Of a stretch of DNA of 64,000 nt, positions 47,368-61,602 are shown piece by piece. Numbering within the stretch: the first letter of the stretch is position 1; the number at the start of each line of letters is the position of its first letter. The DNA is from Arcuatula senhousia (Eukaryota > Mollusca > Bivalvia > Mytilida > Mytilidae). Position numbers and translations under genes: made by a program. The notes beneath the pieces were generated by a model. That model made no database searches. It was not told the DNA's origin and saw nothing but the letters and a program-made list of their open reading frames with translations. The stretch covers positions 61,194,867 through 61,258,866 of the forward strand of contig OZ020303.1 in the NCBI GenBank assembly GCA_963971305.1, read 5' to 3'.

Positions 47368-47439
47368 TAATCATTAAATCGGCATTTCTGAAGAAGGGCG
47401 GTATTATGTTTGTCGGTACGACTTGTGTCTCATTGCTTG
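47368..47439 (-). CDS. LAR: LAR small exon between signal peptide and Ig1, probably a cassette
   Basis: This is 72 nt, phase 1 to phase 1, with an acceptor ATTTTACAG and a strong donor GTAAGTTC. It encodes 24 residues around SNETQVVPTNIIPPFFRNAD, with no cysteine and one potential N-glycosylation site (NET). Including or skipping it keeps the frame (signal exon to Ig1 is also compatible), so it would be an optional N-terminal spacer. I know no vertebrate LAR exon at this position, but PPFF resembles the PPxF start of LAR Ig1 domains. Support is by splice sites and frame only; there is no domain match. Confidence 0.55.
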
Positions 47440-49046
47440 CTGTAAAATGAGTCAAACATCTTTATAATTCCCATAAAAAAAAAATTAACAAAAGAATGAA
47501 AACAAGAAAACCTGAACTCACTGAAAGCATCCAAAATATGTAGTCTTGAAAGTTGCAAAATATCACCCCTTTTCATCCCTAACCCCTCAAACATCTAATA
47601 TATGTTAAATAATTCTGAATTAGAAATTAGGTCATTATGAACAAGATACAAATTGATGAACTTATTTGCTATTTATGATGGTAAGCAACCATAATTGTTT
47701 AAACCTTTAAAACCTATATCTGAATTCAATACAGAGGAAATAGAACCATTATAAACTTGCAATCCAAAACAATAACCCCATTTTAAAATCATTTTTTGCA
47801 AATTTAAACATGTACTTGTGTGGGAAAGAGCAGTTTTATCAAAAATGACATATGAGCCAAAAATGTACTGAATACACCATATTCAACAACTTCCTAAATT
47901 CAATCAAAATTTAATTAAAAATTTTCATGCAAAAGAGAAACTATAAATTATTGATAGGGCAAGTATTATAGTTTAACATTTTTATCAAGTTTTTAATAGA
48001 TCAATATAAAGAGCAATTTTCATGTAATAGAAAATGAGTCATTATAGCAGAAACATTGCAGAATCTGGATAGGGCGTTTAGTCTTTGAGGAATAAAAGGG
48101 AAAAAAGAGCAATCACTTTTATCCTTGCAAAACAATAGAATATTTCTATGTCAAAATAGATACGCTAGGATCATGAGAATGATTGAGTGACGCAATTAAA
48201 AAGTTTTTTTCCCAAAATTCTGAAATTACGTTGAAACTCAATTGTGGTTAAGGGTAGGTTGTTTGGGTTTACTCTTAATATTTTTTTTGGCCAAATAGGG
48301 GTTTCATGAGGTCACTTTTAAAACATTTAAGTTCCTGTATTGTTTTCAAATCTTATTGTTCATGTTGTAATTGTGCTGAAAGAGTAAAGACTGAACAAGA
48401 AATAAGCGAAAGCATGGTGGACCTAAATCATTTGTATAATGCCTGTCTGTTTTAGAAAGAAGTGTGGATTGACTCACTGAAATTGATTTTGTCTGCATTT
48501 TTGTAGAAACTGGGTTCAGAATGAACAATAGCTACAAAATTTACATAAATAACTGAAACCTCCTTAATTTTTTTGTAGAATTGTTTTGTTACCTGGACAT
48601 TGATAAAAACGCTTTTAATAAAAAAATTGAATCTAAATGCCAGATGCTTATTCTTATATAAGCAACTTTTTAAACATTGCTAAGTCTTGAAGTGGTTTCC
48701 CAACGCTAAGTTGTATAACCAAAATTAGCCAAATTACTGGCAAATTCAATATTTCTTAATTTTTCTTGGGCTGACATTCAAGCTCTTTAGCACCGATATA
48801 ATGTATGAATGTAATGAAAAGCCTAAAGTCTTGTTATAGAAACAAGAGGCTCCCCTTAAACCTAAAAATGCTTCAACTTGTTTGTTTTGGTAAAAAGAAT
48901 GTGTGCAGTATTTGATTGTTAAAAGCTACATTTGTATGCCCTTTTAAAATATGAAGTAAACGTATGAATGTGCCCTTTTTAAAAATTCATCCATGCCCTT
49001 TTCCAATCCTGGCTGGAACACTGTTTGGGGTTGTTAAAAAGGGTTT

Positions 49047-49759
49047 GGTCAGCAGTCAGATATCTTATGAAAAACCATGACCTTTGAAAATGATGATTTT
49101 TCATGACATTTCACCTTTTTTCTGTCAGTAGTATATTTCTCTGATTTCATGAAAATTTGAACTGTATGTACAGATTTTTTAGTTTGTCCCGATTCTAAAC
49201 TCGTTTTAGTTACTTCTTTTTGACATTTGACCCATTTGTTATCGTCTGAAATAACTAAAATCGCAAAAAACCTACAAAATCAATGGTACAAATTGTGTAC
49301 AAGAATGACATTTTTCGCCCTATTTTACCAAATTCTTACAAAACCAAGTCGATAAAGATGTTTTGAAATTATTCAAGAACACATCTACGATTCAGGATTT
49401 GAAGTTACTCGCAATTATATTGAGTTTCTCGACCATTTTCTTTCTAGGAGTTTTTCATGTTACACTGTTTTGTCACGGTTTTTCTTGACAAAAAGTAGTG
49501 AAAGTCATAGGAAATCATGACTTTCTAAAAGTCATGATTTCTCATGATGTTTGAAGATGATGATTTTTCATGGCTTTGAAACATCGTCAAGTCATGAATT
49601 TCCATCACGAAAATGTAATTAAAAGATCATGGATTTTCATGACCTTGTTCTTCTTTATATGAAGTCATGGTTTTTCACTACAATTGTTTTATTTAAATGT
49701 CATGAAAAATCATCCTTTTCCTAGGTCATGGTTTTTCATAAGATATCTGACTGGTCAGC
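49047..49759. mobile_element. TIR element with 30-bp perfect ends, target duplication and internal TCATGA arrays
   Basis: A perfect 30-bp inverted repeat occupies 49054-49083 and 49723-49752 (outer end AGTCAGATATCTTATGAAAA). It is flanked by the direct repeat GGTCAGC at 49047-49053 and 49753-49759; a preceding T on both sides makes 8 bp possible. The interior repeats short inverted motifs of the type CATGAAAAATCAT and TGATTTTTCATG at least eight times in both orientations. No coding capacity is seen. By size and target duplication it is a hAT/Mutator-like nonautonomous or foldback element; the superfamily is undecided. Confidence 0.82.
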
Positions 49760-52700
49760 CTAACAATATTGAAATAATTTTCCCTGCAAATATTGACTCA
49801 AATTTTGTTGATGTATGAATCAAACAACAGGCTCCCTTAGCAAAAAGGCTAATTCTAGAATCATCTATAAGACTGGAAGGGACATTTCCATGATTATATA
49901 ATCTACGTGATCTAAAAGCCATGATGAACTGAGATATTATGGTCATTCTGTGGGCAGTTTTAATTTAATGAGTTATTGACCAGAATAGATATAAAATGTC
50001 AGGAGTTTCTAGGATTAGCTACGATCTATCATATTTTTACAATATCCCAGGGATAAACTGTCTGGAGTAGTGACTCAATGTCTCTGAAGGAATGAGAAAA
50101 ATAAATATTTTTGAAGCATTAAAAGGTCAACTTTAAGTTAAAATTGTGCAAGATAGCTCTATAAGGTGTAGTGTTTTAATATTCTGACCATAAAGCAACC
50201 TGGTAGCCTATTATTATACAACCATTATTGCTACATACTCAAAAAGAGATTTTTGCATTTATGAAGCTAGATAAGAACCTCATAGCTTTTTTTCTCTTTC
50301 AATTGAAGACATCAAATACAAGCATTTTCCCATTAAAATGTTTGAAATCCAATTTTATTTTTCTGGAAACCTCTCGGGACTGAAAAGTACTGGAAATATT
50401 GCAAAAACCATCTACCAACAGATAAAAATGCCATATACATTTCTAGTTTTAATTGAAATCCATTATTTTCCATTTTACCATAAAAACATAATGGCTGATA
50501 CAAAACCAAGCCATAAATTTAGGTTCCAATACTTCTCCTCCATGAATAATTAATCACCTTAATAACCTTATGTTTATCATTAACATGTAAATTGTCAATA
50601 TAAATTCTAGTTGATTTAACAATAAAATTAGTATACATGGCATCATTTTAATTGGATTAATCACTTTATATCTGAACTTGGAAAATAGTATTTTGCATAA
50701 TTTCAAAAGACATGCAGGCCTATTTCAAAGTATCAAAGGCTGCTTAATAAGCATAGAAAACTTTCTATATTGGATATAGGCAACCAAGAATAAATAATAT
50801 AATGGTTAGGGGGGCAGGACACTTATTCACAAAAGTTCGTAAACGTAACTTTAGTCCTACCTCCCCATGTTGTCTATGTAAGTTACGACTGACTTAACGT
50901 CTACAAACTTTATGAATATGGCTGCTGTTCCTTATTTTGGCAATATCTTTGGATGTTTACTTTTAAAGTCTTTTGAGTCTTATAGTCAGTCAGTATGTAC
51001 AAAGACAGTAGAGATTACTGGTTAGACTTTACTGTGTAAACTGGGAAATATCACGCCAACCTTTTTTCATGGAAGGATGACTGAATTTTGGTTTGCCCAG
51101 TCTTATGTTATTGTCCATAGACAACAATGCAAGAAAATCACTAGAGTAAAACTGCCTTTGCTTACAGTATATACAGTCTTAACCTCTGGTTTCTCTTGAA
51201 ATAAACTTTTTCAAAGTTAGTATCAAACTCAAAATTTTAAGATACCAAATTAAAGTACCAAAGCATGTCAAGAAAGAAATTTTGTTATAATAAATGCATA
51301 TTTGGAGCAGTAAACTTCTCATCAGCAGCATTTAAATAAAAAGTATTTAAAAGACTTTAAAAAAGACAAAAACCTTTGAAATAAAAAATTTGAACTCCCA
51401 ACTTTTCATGTTTCGTTGTACACTATAGAATAAACAAAAGCTGGCAGCAACTTACACAAATCTATAATCGATAGCTCACGGCTTTGACATTAGATAGCTA
51501 TCATTGTTGACCAAATCAATTTGATGAGCCGGCAGATAGACAGACAATACCATCTCATGCATACATAAGTACCACTGCAGGGCCGAGATGACTCAAATAC
51601 GGCCTCATATATATGGATAAAAGACTATCGCTTCATCTTTACTTAAGGATTGGTGGTTAGTTAATGGCAAGATTTATGATCCCTGAGTTTGTAGTAATTG
51701 ATAGTACAACCTTATATGGAAAAGTAAAATTTTAACGAGATTGTATTTAAATATTTAAGCATTAATTGGGTCAAGAACATTAATTTTGCAAGATAAACAT
51801 GAAAGCATTTTGGTTTATAGCATAACATGTCAAGGCCTTAACAATTAACAATAGCATCAAACTGTAGAACCCTGAGAGATGATAAAAATATGAGTATCAG
51901 ATGAATAATTTAATATATTTTTTTCCTGAAAACTTTTCTTTATTACTTTATTAAAATGTGAGAAAGTGCAGCTCTTATGATAAAAGGCATAAAAAGTGTT
52001 TTTGATCATCATATATATCTATAAAACTTTAAAACCTATTATGCTTTCCATCCTTCTAAATCCACAATTTTGCATTTAACCAAGCAGAGCTTACCACATT
52101 TAAAAAACTCGACAAACCTTTTTTCCCCCATTTTATTAACAAAAGAACCCATCCTGTAGCTTTTTCAATTAGACTTTGTTCAGAAATCAAAGGCAATTCG
52201 ATGATAGTGTTATTAATATTTAAACAACAATTCAAATATCAGCTTATAACAGAGACAAAACTATGTAAGACCCCCTAGAGTTTCTCATTACAAAACCGTT
52301 GCCAGTAATGAAGGTTTCATATCAAAAGGCAACAATTGGATCATAGACATGTTGGGCCGATATCATATTTTTTAAACCTAGTAAAAGAGAAGTGTGTAAA
52401 GCTTATTATTACATTAATCATAAGTATTTGCAACACAATATTGGAATTGAGAAGAATAGATAGGAAAACAGTTTTTTTTCCGCAGCCAGATAGGAAAATA
52501 CAAGTACGAATAGCTTACATTTATATAAAATGATAAGCATACTGTGTCCCAAGAGAGATAGAATCAATAAAGTACATTTATCTAAACTTTGAGGGGCTAC
52601 AGCTTCATTAGGGTGCCACAGTCTATCAGTTCTTGTCAGTTTAGCATTGATAGACAGCATTAATATTAATGAAACTTGGTGACAGAATTCCATGAATTTT

Positions 52701-53004
52701 TAAACTGCATACTTAATTTCCAACCTGATGTCAAAAATTTGGAATACATGACTGTATAATATGACCCTATAGCAATTATCTTATTTCCATCGTCTATAAT
52801 TATAATTGATGCCCAAATTACCATAGATAGTTAGAAAGAGTTATTAAACTAATCTTAAATCTTTATTTAGAAATTTTAAATTTTTCAAACCAGTAAGCCT
52901 AGCTTATGTATCAGATATAGAGTTCTCTATGTATTATATGCAATTCATCAAACAATTTGTAGATCATATTGTTGATTTTTCCTTTTTTTATTGTATGCAT
53001 TATA

Positions 53005-53075
53005 CTATTTTTGGAATGGACAGACAAACAGACCCCAACACTATATGCCCTTCTACTTTTGTAGGTGGGGAATAG
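53005..53075. repeat. Short dispersed hairpin repeat, copy 2
   Basis: GACAGACAAACAGACCCCAA then ATGCCCTTCTACTTTTGTAG and GTGGGGA. Same family as 32010, with weaker arms. Confidence 0.5.
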
Positions 53076-54324
53076 AAATACATTGACTGTGAGATTTTAA
53101 ACCCTTGCAGCTATATTGCAATTTAGAACCAATGCAAAAGAGGCAACAACCCACAATTCAACTTTTTCTACCAAAAACTACCAACAAGCCCTTGGCTTCC
53201 AGTTATGTTGATATTCTTATCACTAAAGTATAATACCAGATTAGTACAAGCCATAAAACAATAACCCAGGACCACAGGACCTTAAACCTTCCTGTAATTT
53301 ATAACATGTGAAAACGGTGTCGTTTTTATTGTTCTGAACTAATTAAAGAACATGTCATTACATAGGTTGGACCAACATGACTCGAGGCAACATGTCTGGT
53401 ATGACTCAATCATGGTGTCCTTAAACTTGTCAAAATTGTAAGGAGGCCTTTTTACAATGGTGTCTTCATGTTGTTTATTCTTCGAAAAATACATTTATTA
53501 TTTGTTGTTTTGTTTTTTTTGTTTTCCTATTAATGTAGAAGCAAATCTTTTATTTATTTTTCTCTTTGTTTAATTTTTTTGGGGAAAAAATGGCTTATGT
53601 TTCTTATTTATACTGGTAGTATAAAATAAAAATACATGTCTTTGTTTCATACTCTTTCTTTGGCATATGTGCTTACAGTACTTCAAAACCAGTACAACTG
53701 TTGGTGAATTTTTCTTTCAATATTTTTATTCCACAAACAAAAGCACTGATTGCAACATGTTATTTGATACAATTTTGAAAAAAACAACAACACTTGACAT
53801 AATTGGTAAAGATCTTATTAAGAAGCTGCAATGAACTTTTTTGGAAAGAGCCAATTGAGTCAGAGAGGAATTTTCTGTAAAAACTAGACTATAGGTCTCT
53901 ATACTGTCTGTCTGTCTGTCTGGTAGACCCTAGGCTTTCTGTCTTTACTTTAACTGTAATATTATGATACAGAGTTTAGGATTTTTAAACAGTCAATTCA
54001 TGACTTAAATATTTGTTTTTCTTTGTATTTAAAATTTAATCTTATTATAATTCTGATTATGACTTGAGTGAAAACCACCCACTATAAAACAGATACCTTA
54101 AAGAAAAGGTAGAACTTTGTCTTATTATGTTAAGATAAAACCTGTCTTAACCAACACCCTTTGGACACGAAGAATTTTTTTAGACAATCAGTATAGATAG
54201 GAGGATGGATTATGCAGGTTTAGAGAGAAAGGAAATAAAGGAAGGGTCTGAAAATTGAGCTTTGTTTACATATGATAGAATTTCAGTTTACTTTCATAGT
54301 TATTGCAAATCATGCTGATACATT

Positions 54325-54440
54325 TTCATATGATCTGGCGACAGGTTTTTATATGAACAGCTAGTGTAAGGGAACAGTGATGATGCAATATTTACATGTG
54401 TGCAAGTAAAAAACAATTTATGTGATGATGCAACATCATC
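54325..54440. repeat. Diverged duplicate segment, copy 1 (partner at 55385-55500)
   Basis: ATGATCTGGCGACAGGTTTT then GATGATGCAATATTTACAT and GATGATGCAAC recur in the same order at 55390-55490 (ATGATTTGGCGACAGGTTTT...). No open frame is shared; function unknown. Confidence 0.7.
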
Positions 54441-55384
54441 ATCAGTCTGTGCCAAAATCATTTTTGCCACTTGCCTGAACCATGAAATTCATGGCTTTAC
54501 AGAATTTACTCTTTGTGCAAACAAATACATGTATTTGCATATTTTCACTATCACTAGCCCCTAGCAACAAGCTTTGAGCAAGTGGCAAAAGGCACAGATT
54601 GCATCATGAGTAGTGGAGATCATCACAACAGAAGGAAGAACACAGTTATGACAGCATTTGCAAAGGATAGCAGAAACATGTAGAAAACATAGGTTCATTT
54701 AAGACAGATTTCACTGTATTTCTCTTCACATAATGGAAATTGTATTGTGTTCATTTGCTATATGACTTAGATTAATAAACAATGATAATGCTGCATGCAA
54801 TATTTTTATTGATGGTTTCCTTATAGAAAGATAAATATTTCTTATATATTGATAAAGTAGAACATATTTCATTTGCTTACACAGAAAAGTGCATTTGATT
54901 ACTTCCAAAAACTAAAAGCATATTAGGAAGTCTGCCTCCTTCATACTGACTCATTATTAATACATAACATAAGAACAGACAACAAGACAAAAACTCAAAT
55001 CCACCAACGCCAAAATAGCTACTTTATGACAATTACGATGACAAGATATCTTCTAAAACTTCCTCATTCCATAACATTTATGATAAAAAGAATCTACAAA
55101 AAAATAAACAGGTATGTGACTAGATGCAGGTTAGGAATACATTAATAATCAAACCACTGATCAATTACACCACCAGCTCTGAGTAAAAACGGCAACAGCT
55201 TTTTATAGTTCCGTCACAAAAGACGTGACATCAGGCACTACAATACGTTATCAACCTTGCCTAGGATATTGTACAAAGCTGCTGAACTTTGAACACTTTC
55301 TCCATGATTCAAAGGGAGTTTCATCAGTCATCAATAGAACTTATTACAAATCATAATGTTACAGTTTGTTCTCTATGTTTAATA

Positions 55385-55500
55385 ATCGTATGATTTGGCG
55401 ACAGGTTTTTGTGTTATTGTAGGAAACTACGATGATGCAATATTTACATCCTACGTGCATGCATGTATATATGGTACACCATGATGCAACATTTTAGCTC
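55385..55500. repeat. Diverged duplicate segment, copy 2 (partner at 54325-54440)
   Basis: Carries the same three blocks as 54325-54440 about 1.06 kb away, with different sequence between them. Confidence 0.7.
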
Positions 55501-56548
55501 AGAAAAAAGAGAAAAGAGACAGAGAAAGAAGATCAACATAATGCTATACATGTATCAAAATCACTAGAACGGTAAAGTTTAATGAAGCAAATGCATGAGA
55601 TTTTGTAAATTATCTTAGAGCTCAAAGGAAAATCTTTCAGTCTTGAAAGAACAACAATGCTAGGTGCTAGACATCAGAAAGACACAAAGTTTAGGTTTGG
55701 ACTTGCATATTGCTGTTTAGCTGGCTGGATATACCAAACATTTAAAAATTCTATTTCATTTTTTCCTCCTACTAAAGATGACTAAGAAATTCCATGAATA
55801 ATACATGCCAATAAATACAGCAAGCCTATGCATTAAAAGATTTTTTTAAGTGAAGAAAGTAAAGTCAGTTTTATACAAAAGAAAGTAACATGCATACATC
55901 TCTTAACACCTGGTTCAAAAATCTTGGTGCTTCCCCAAAATTTTCTGTTTTAGAAAATCTTATTCTTGTATTGTAATTCTAAATCTTCAGAGAATCATTG
56001 ATGAATATATGCTTTTCCAAACCCTAAATGTTCCACTTGCATTTTCTGCATTTTTTTCTAAGTCAGCAAACAAACTGTTTTGTCCCAAGAAATCTTTCAT
56101 CTCCCCCTAACACAAAAGACTGTAGAGATAAAACTCCATACAAAAGAGCATGACAAATAGGACTTCTTGTTTGTATACCATAAAACTATCAATGTTAACC
56201 ATCTATACAAAAGTATTCCTAATATGTACAATCAAGCTATCTATAGAGGGCTTTATGCCTATGTACTAAACTGGACTAAATTTATAACAAAACATGTCGA
56301 TCAAAATGTTAAGGGAAATTAAGTGCATCAGAAATTAGTCATACTGTATGTTTGGTCATGTTTGGGTTCTGGTATTTAGATTAAAATTTGGGTTTTGAGG
56401 CTTTTTTGGGGGCAAGGGGAGACAATCAGCAAGATTCAACAAACCTACCGGTATTGGCGCAACTGATTAAAAAGATATCTTTTGAAATTCTAAAATAAAG
56501 ATGTTACTGTAATAAGAAAATCTAAGTCATTTTGCTAAAAAGAAGGAA

Positions 56549-56763
56549 TGTGACCATGGGACAAGGATGCCCATTCAATCGAATCAAGAAGAAGGTGTCC
56601 GCCAAGTCTTGAAATTGCTCAGGACATACAATTTGTCATAATGAACCACCTGCCAAGTTTCAAATTACTCCCATGTACAAATTCTGAGAAAATTTTGGCA
56701 AAAACTTTTGGACAAACGGACATACATACCAGGTAAGTAAAACTTAATGTTGCAGGGGCATAA
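56549..56763. mobile_element. Degraded single-unit copy of the 23328 element family
   Basis: Reads GACCATGGGACAAGGATGCC at the left, TGCCAAGTTTCAAATTACTC and AATTCTGAGAAAATTTTGGC inside, and AAACTTAATGTTGCAGGGGC at the right. It has one core unit, and the terminal hairpin arm is reduced, so it is an older or deleted relative. Confidence 0.7.
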
Positions 56764-59499
56764 AAAAAATCTTCATGATTAAGAAGATGAGATTATGTGG
56801 GCCTTCAACACACACCACAATGAAGTAATCTGAAGGGCCCTATGGAGAGAACAAGGATAAGACTGTACCATATAAAGATGATTAACAAACATTGAGTTAA
56901 TTAGAGCTAAGACTCACAGGGTTGACATATTTCCTTATGAACCTGTCAATATCAAATCATAAATGTCAAGGCGTTCTTGGACCTCATCCTTCAAAAGTAA
57001 ACGAGCACCTCTTAATGAACAGTTCATCAATAATGCAAAAATTTGCCTTTAAACATGTGAAATAATTAATAAAGGACATACGTGAAGGACACTCTTACAA
57101 TGTACTTATTAAGATATGACTATAATTTATGTCGAAGATCGATCATATTCATCTATCAATATCGTCTTGTGGGAATAACGTTGCTATGACGAATTTCGCT
57201 ACCACTTGCTTATTCATAGCCGAACCCAGAACACTGGAGATTCACATACACAGATGCCAAGCGGAATAAAAGACCCATTATTCCTAATGTTGTGTCTATC
57301 AAAACATAAAAATGTTCTACTAATTGTAAATGGAAACAAAACAAAAAAATAACTGATTAAACTACTCTTTGAAATTCTCCTTGTGTATGGGAATTCAGTC
57401 ATTAAACAAGAATTAATGTTTTTGTATCAATTAATGGACACAAGAGTTATTATAGATTAGCTTTTTTTAAAAAAGTTCGGCTTCAATAATTTAATGATAG
57501 TCTTTAGCATTTTCCATTAAAATTTGTTAATATTCATTTACCAAGCTAATTAGTGTCTGAGTACAATGTTAAGCAAATTATGAAATGTTTACTAAACAGA
57601 TATGGATTGTAATAGGGAATTAAATGAGGAAAAAAATCCATTATTTTTTTCTCTAATTCAAATTAATCTAAAATCTAAACCTTTCAATATCATTTTATTT
57701 TCACATTAATATAAAGCATAAATATTTCATTTTTGAATCAAACAATAAGTTCAAAATAATACATTTACATAATTGGCTGCAACATTGTGTTGCTGTTTTT
57801 CCCTGCAGCCTAAAATGTGTTTGCTGTATAGTACCACTTTTACGCGCAACCTAAACATTGTCTCATGCACTTTAATAAGGGCTGCCTGATCCAAGTGCAT
57901 TAACCTTAGAAGTTCACTGGTATCCCATATTGAAATTTCATTGGTTTTCAATACACTATTGTCATTGGAAAACAAGTGACTTGGTTGCTTTAGTGCTGTA
58001 CCCAAAGCCAGGAAATATTCTATTGTTATTATGATTCTGTGTTTTGTTATTCTATCCTTCTATCTTTTGCACTACAAGACATCAAGCAAACTGAATTGAA
58101 TTCCACATCTTCATTCTTTTATCTTAATTCTGCACTTTAAGAGGTACAAAAACTGAACAAGGCAATCAGATAGAAATGTTGGATAAACTCAGGTGGTGAA
58201 GAATTAATGAAGCTGGTTCATTATAATGGTGGCAAAAATTGTGTTTGCTTCTCTTGTTAACTTTATTTGAGGACTTTTGGTTCTTACAGATAGAGTACAT
58301 AAAAGATTGGGTGTTCGGGGTTAAATGCCCTTTTCTATGCACCTGGATGGACTATACAGGACAGTCAGTTTTAATGGTGGAAACTAGGGTACCTGGATGA
58401 AACTGTTGGAGCACTAAAAGTTTTCATTTTTGCTTTACTCCCCTTATTTCAAGAGAAACTGCAAAATATACGTATTTTGAATTAAAAGAGCATATTTGGA
58501 TGGCAATTGACAGTCACTGAATTTAAGTACAAAAAGAAAACAAAACAGACCAAAATATAGCTAAACTGCCTCTTTTTTCAAAAGTAAGAGTCTGTCACTC
58601 TTTTAGAGGAAAACAAATACCAATGATTATATAACTGAAGGGTTATTGGACTTTAAAGTCTAATATTTAGAAAAAGTTTATATTAAATTGTTCAGTATGT
58701 CTGTCTGTCGCCTTACTTCGGATCTAATATGTCACATTAACATTTATATATTGGTTTTTGTCTATCTCTGAGTGACTCATTCAACTTAATCAGAATTCCG
58801 AAGGCAAAATCCACCAGCCTTAATAGAGACAAACAGAAAAATTGTTTATCCATTTTTCATATTGAAATATCACAATATTTTCATATTAATCTAAGAGCAA
58901 GCTTTGTCTTTCGATCATTTCTATCATTTAAGCCAATCGTCCAAAGCTTTTCATTAACAATGACAAAAATTGTAGCGAGTTCGAAGGACTCGGATTTCTC
59001 CAACACCCGCAGTTAATTTAATCAGACAAACAAAAAGACAGTTATATCAAACTAGAAATAAGTCAACAATCTAAAACCACTTTACAGAAACAAATGAAAA
59101 GATATTGATCCATTAGGGGATATGGCAATTGCCAATCAAGTGAATCTCGGAATCTCCGTTTGGACGGACCGAACAGCAGAAATCTGTTTCCAATCTTTTT
59201 AGGAAATGTGATTCAATCATACAGGGATTTGGGACAAGAAATGAATAATTGGCCTGAGATATGAATGCATTCACCTTACAATTGCCAATGTCCATCTTAG
59301 TATAAGTATATTCTGAGCATGTATAAGCATGACCGTTCTAAATACCATTGTGTCTGTCTCGAGTACAAGATGGGTGCAAAAGAGTTATTAACAAGAAGAC
59401 CAATATAAGGATACAAACAAGAAAATGTCCAAAAGAAATGATGACCACCTCCTAACATGGAAAAGAGACTTCAACCTGCATGTAAACCTTATTTACGAC

Positions 59500-59575
59500 A
59501 GACAATACAGGGGAACAAAGACTGACAAAGGGACCCAAACACATTGTGCCCCTCTTCTTTTGTAGACGGGGGCCT
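59500..59575. repeat. Short dispersed hairpin repeat, copy 3
   Basis: GACTGACAAAGGGACCC then TGTGCCCCTCTTCTTTTGTA and GACGGGGGC. Arms GCCCC/GGGGC pair. Same family as 32010. Confidence 0.5.
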
Positions 59576-61602
59576 AAAAAGGATTTGGAAGATGCTTTTG
59601 GCTTCTTGTTGGAAGATGGCTAATATGTTTGAATTTGGGAAAACATAAAAAAAGTAAAAACATAAGCAGAACATGAAATTACTTGAAACTATAAGTTATT
59701 TGGTAAAGTCCTGAGCAAGCTTGCATGAATATTTTGCCATCTGACAAATTTCATTTTGGACCAAACAATTCAAAATTTAACTTAATAGCTGATATTACAT
59801 GCATAACTTAAAGTTCATTTGGTAAAAATTGCAGCCTACACAACTATATCGCTATCAAGAATTTTATAGTTTGTTCAGTAAAAAACATATATACATAATC
59901 ATCCGATCTTGTGAAAATATTTATTTTAAGGGATGTAAGATTTCATTACCTCCCTTTGGGGACAAAAGCCAGTATTGTATTATAAAATCTGTACTTTTCA
60001 AACATTTATCACTAACTACCATCGATTTCTACTAAAATGTTTGTTTTCTATTTCCAAAAATCAAAGAAAAATCAAACACAAGGAGCTGGGTTAATTATCC
60101 CTTGAGGTGGATAAAACTACATTTTACTTTGATTTTTGTAAAACTATATGTGTAAGAAGTTTGTGTTCAAGTTTGGCAAATATTTATATACAAGATAAAA
60201 ATCACTTGAATTTACATACTTTTTTTTAAATGATGTAATTTTGTTTTCTTGTAAATCAGAGACCAAAGGAATCAAAAGATTCTAATTCTATTAGCCATCA
60301 GACAAGCCAAACAAGGGGAGATTTGTTTTGTAAAATCAGCGTTTATCAAGAAAGAGTTTATCTGTGATGCCGACAAATAAAGGAATGAGTTTGTAAAATC
60401 AGCATTTGAAATGAAAGAAAATTACACAAGGGAAGTCAAATACAATTAAGAAAATGTTGTAATTTGGGTGTTGGTACAAAAATATTTTAGTACGCCCGTC
60501 ATTGTTGCAGACAAGAGTTCTTCAGTGCAAATGCACTATAAGACCAGTATGGAAAAAGAAGTCTTTGAGACTAGTTACATAATAAGTACTCAAAATGCAG
60601 TTTGGGCTGAGGATGAAATGAATTCTAGGGGTCCATTTACATGATACTGTCGAAAAATTTAAGATGACAGCAGACTATTAGATTACAAAGACCTTTCCTT
60701 TTTTCTGATGTAAACTATATCATATAATATGCTGGTACCTGCATCTTATTTCTTAACTCAATTTAAATATTAATTGTCTACATTGGAAGGTTAAGCTCTA
60801 GCATAAATTTACGGCTTAATTTTAAATTGCAGGCATATTCAATATCAATTTTATGAAATAGCACTTTCAGACTTTCATATAGAAGTTATGGGACTTTATT
60901 AATTCTCCAGTTTACACGGTTTCAAAAGCGCACATTATTCCTGTATTAATTCATGGTGGCAAAATAATTAGTTTGTTCACCATGGCTTTCACCTTGTAGA
61001 ATATATACTTTGCTAGAAATGTCCAAAATGCTCTATATTTGAGGAAGAAAAAAATCTAAAAATTCTGACTGTTCAAAATGGGTACATGTATCACAGCAGA
61101 TTAAGGACAGCCCGTTGTGTATAACTAAACCCCCAATACAGAAACTGCATTGTTTCTGGGTATTTTTCTTTTGTTTTTGTTTTGTATAGAACACATGAAG
61201 ATGCATTTTTCTTTAGCTCTATTTCAATAAAAGAGCTTTTACTTTAATAAAAGAAAGAAAATTTCTGACCTTTCGATTTCAAATAAAAACAAATTCTGGA
61301 AGCAATTTTCCAAACGAATTTTCAAAGAGCACATTTTTTATGATCTTAAATAGTGCAAGAGTGACATAAAAAACCCTGTTTAGTATGGCAAGAACTGCAT
61401 GGCAGATCAAAAAGTGAGAATATGACTTTGAATACCAGATGTTAGCATTTTCACATAAAATGAGATGGGGTAGAGAAAGCTAAAGTCTTGAGAACCAGAC
61501 TTTTTTTTTACTTTTTTACATTTTTTTTTTCTTTATACGAAAAATACATCTTCATACAACCCTAAGGTGTTATTGCACTGCTAAAATTAAAGTCCAACTT
61601 AC

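Larger units (their letters stand above)
47440..61602 (-). other. First long LAR intron after the signal exon
   Basis: A 14.2-kb intron holding the 30-bp-TIR element, the paired 54325/55385 segments, the degraded 56549 element, a TCTG microsatellite (about 53905-53921), hairpin repeats at 53005 and 59500, and a degraded SINE-like stretch near 58340-58410. Confidence 0.65.

Noticed and set aside
53905..53921. TCTG tetranucleotide run as a possible regulatory site
   Set aside because: Short ordinary microsatellite with no context.
57751..58005. 84-residue minus-strand frame in a slightly GC-richer patch
   Set aside because: No family match, no acceptor or donor that would fit it between LAR exons 1 and Ig1 in phase.
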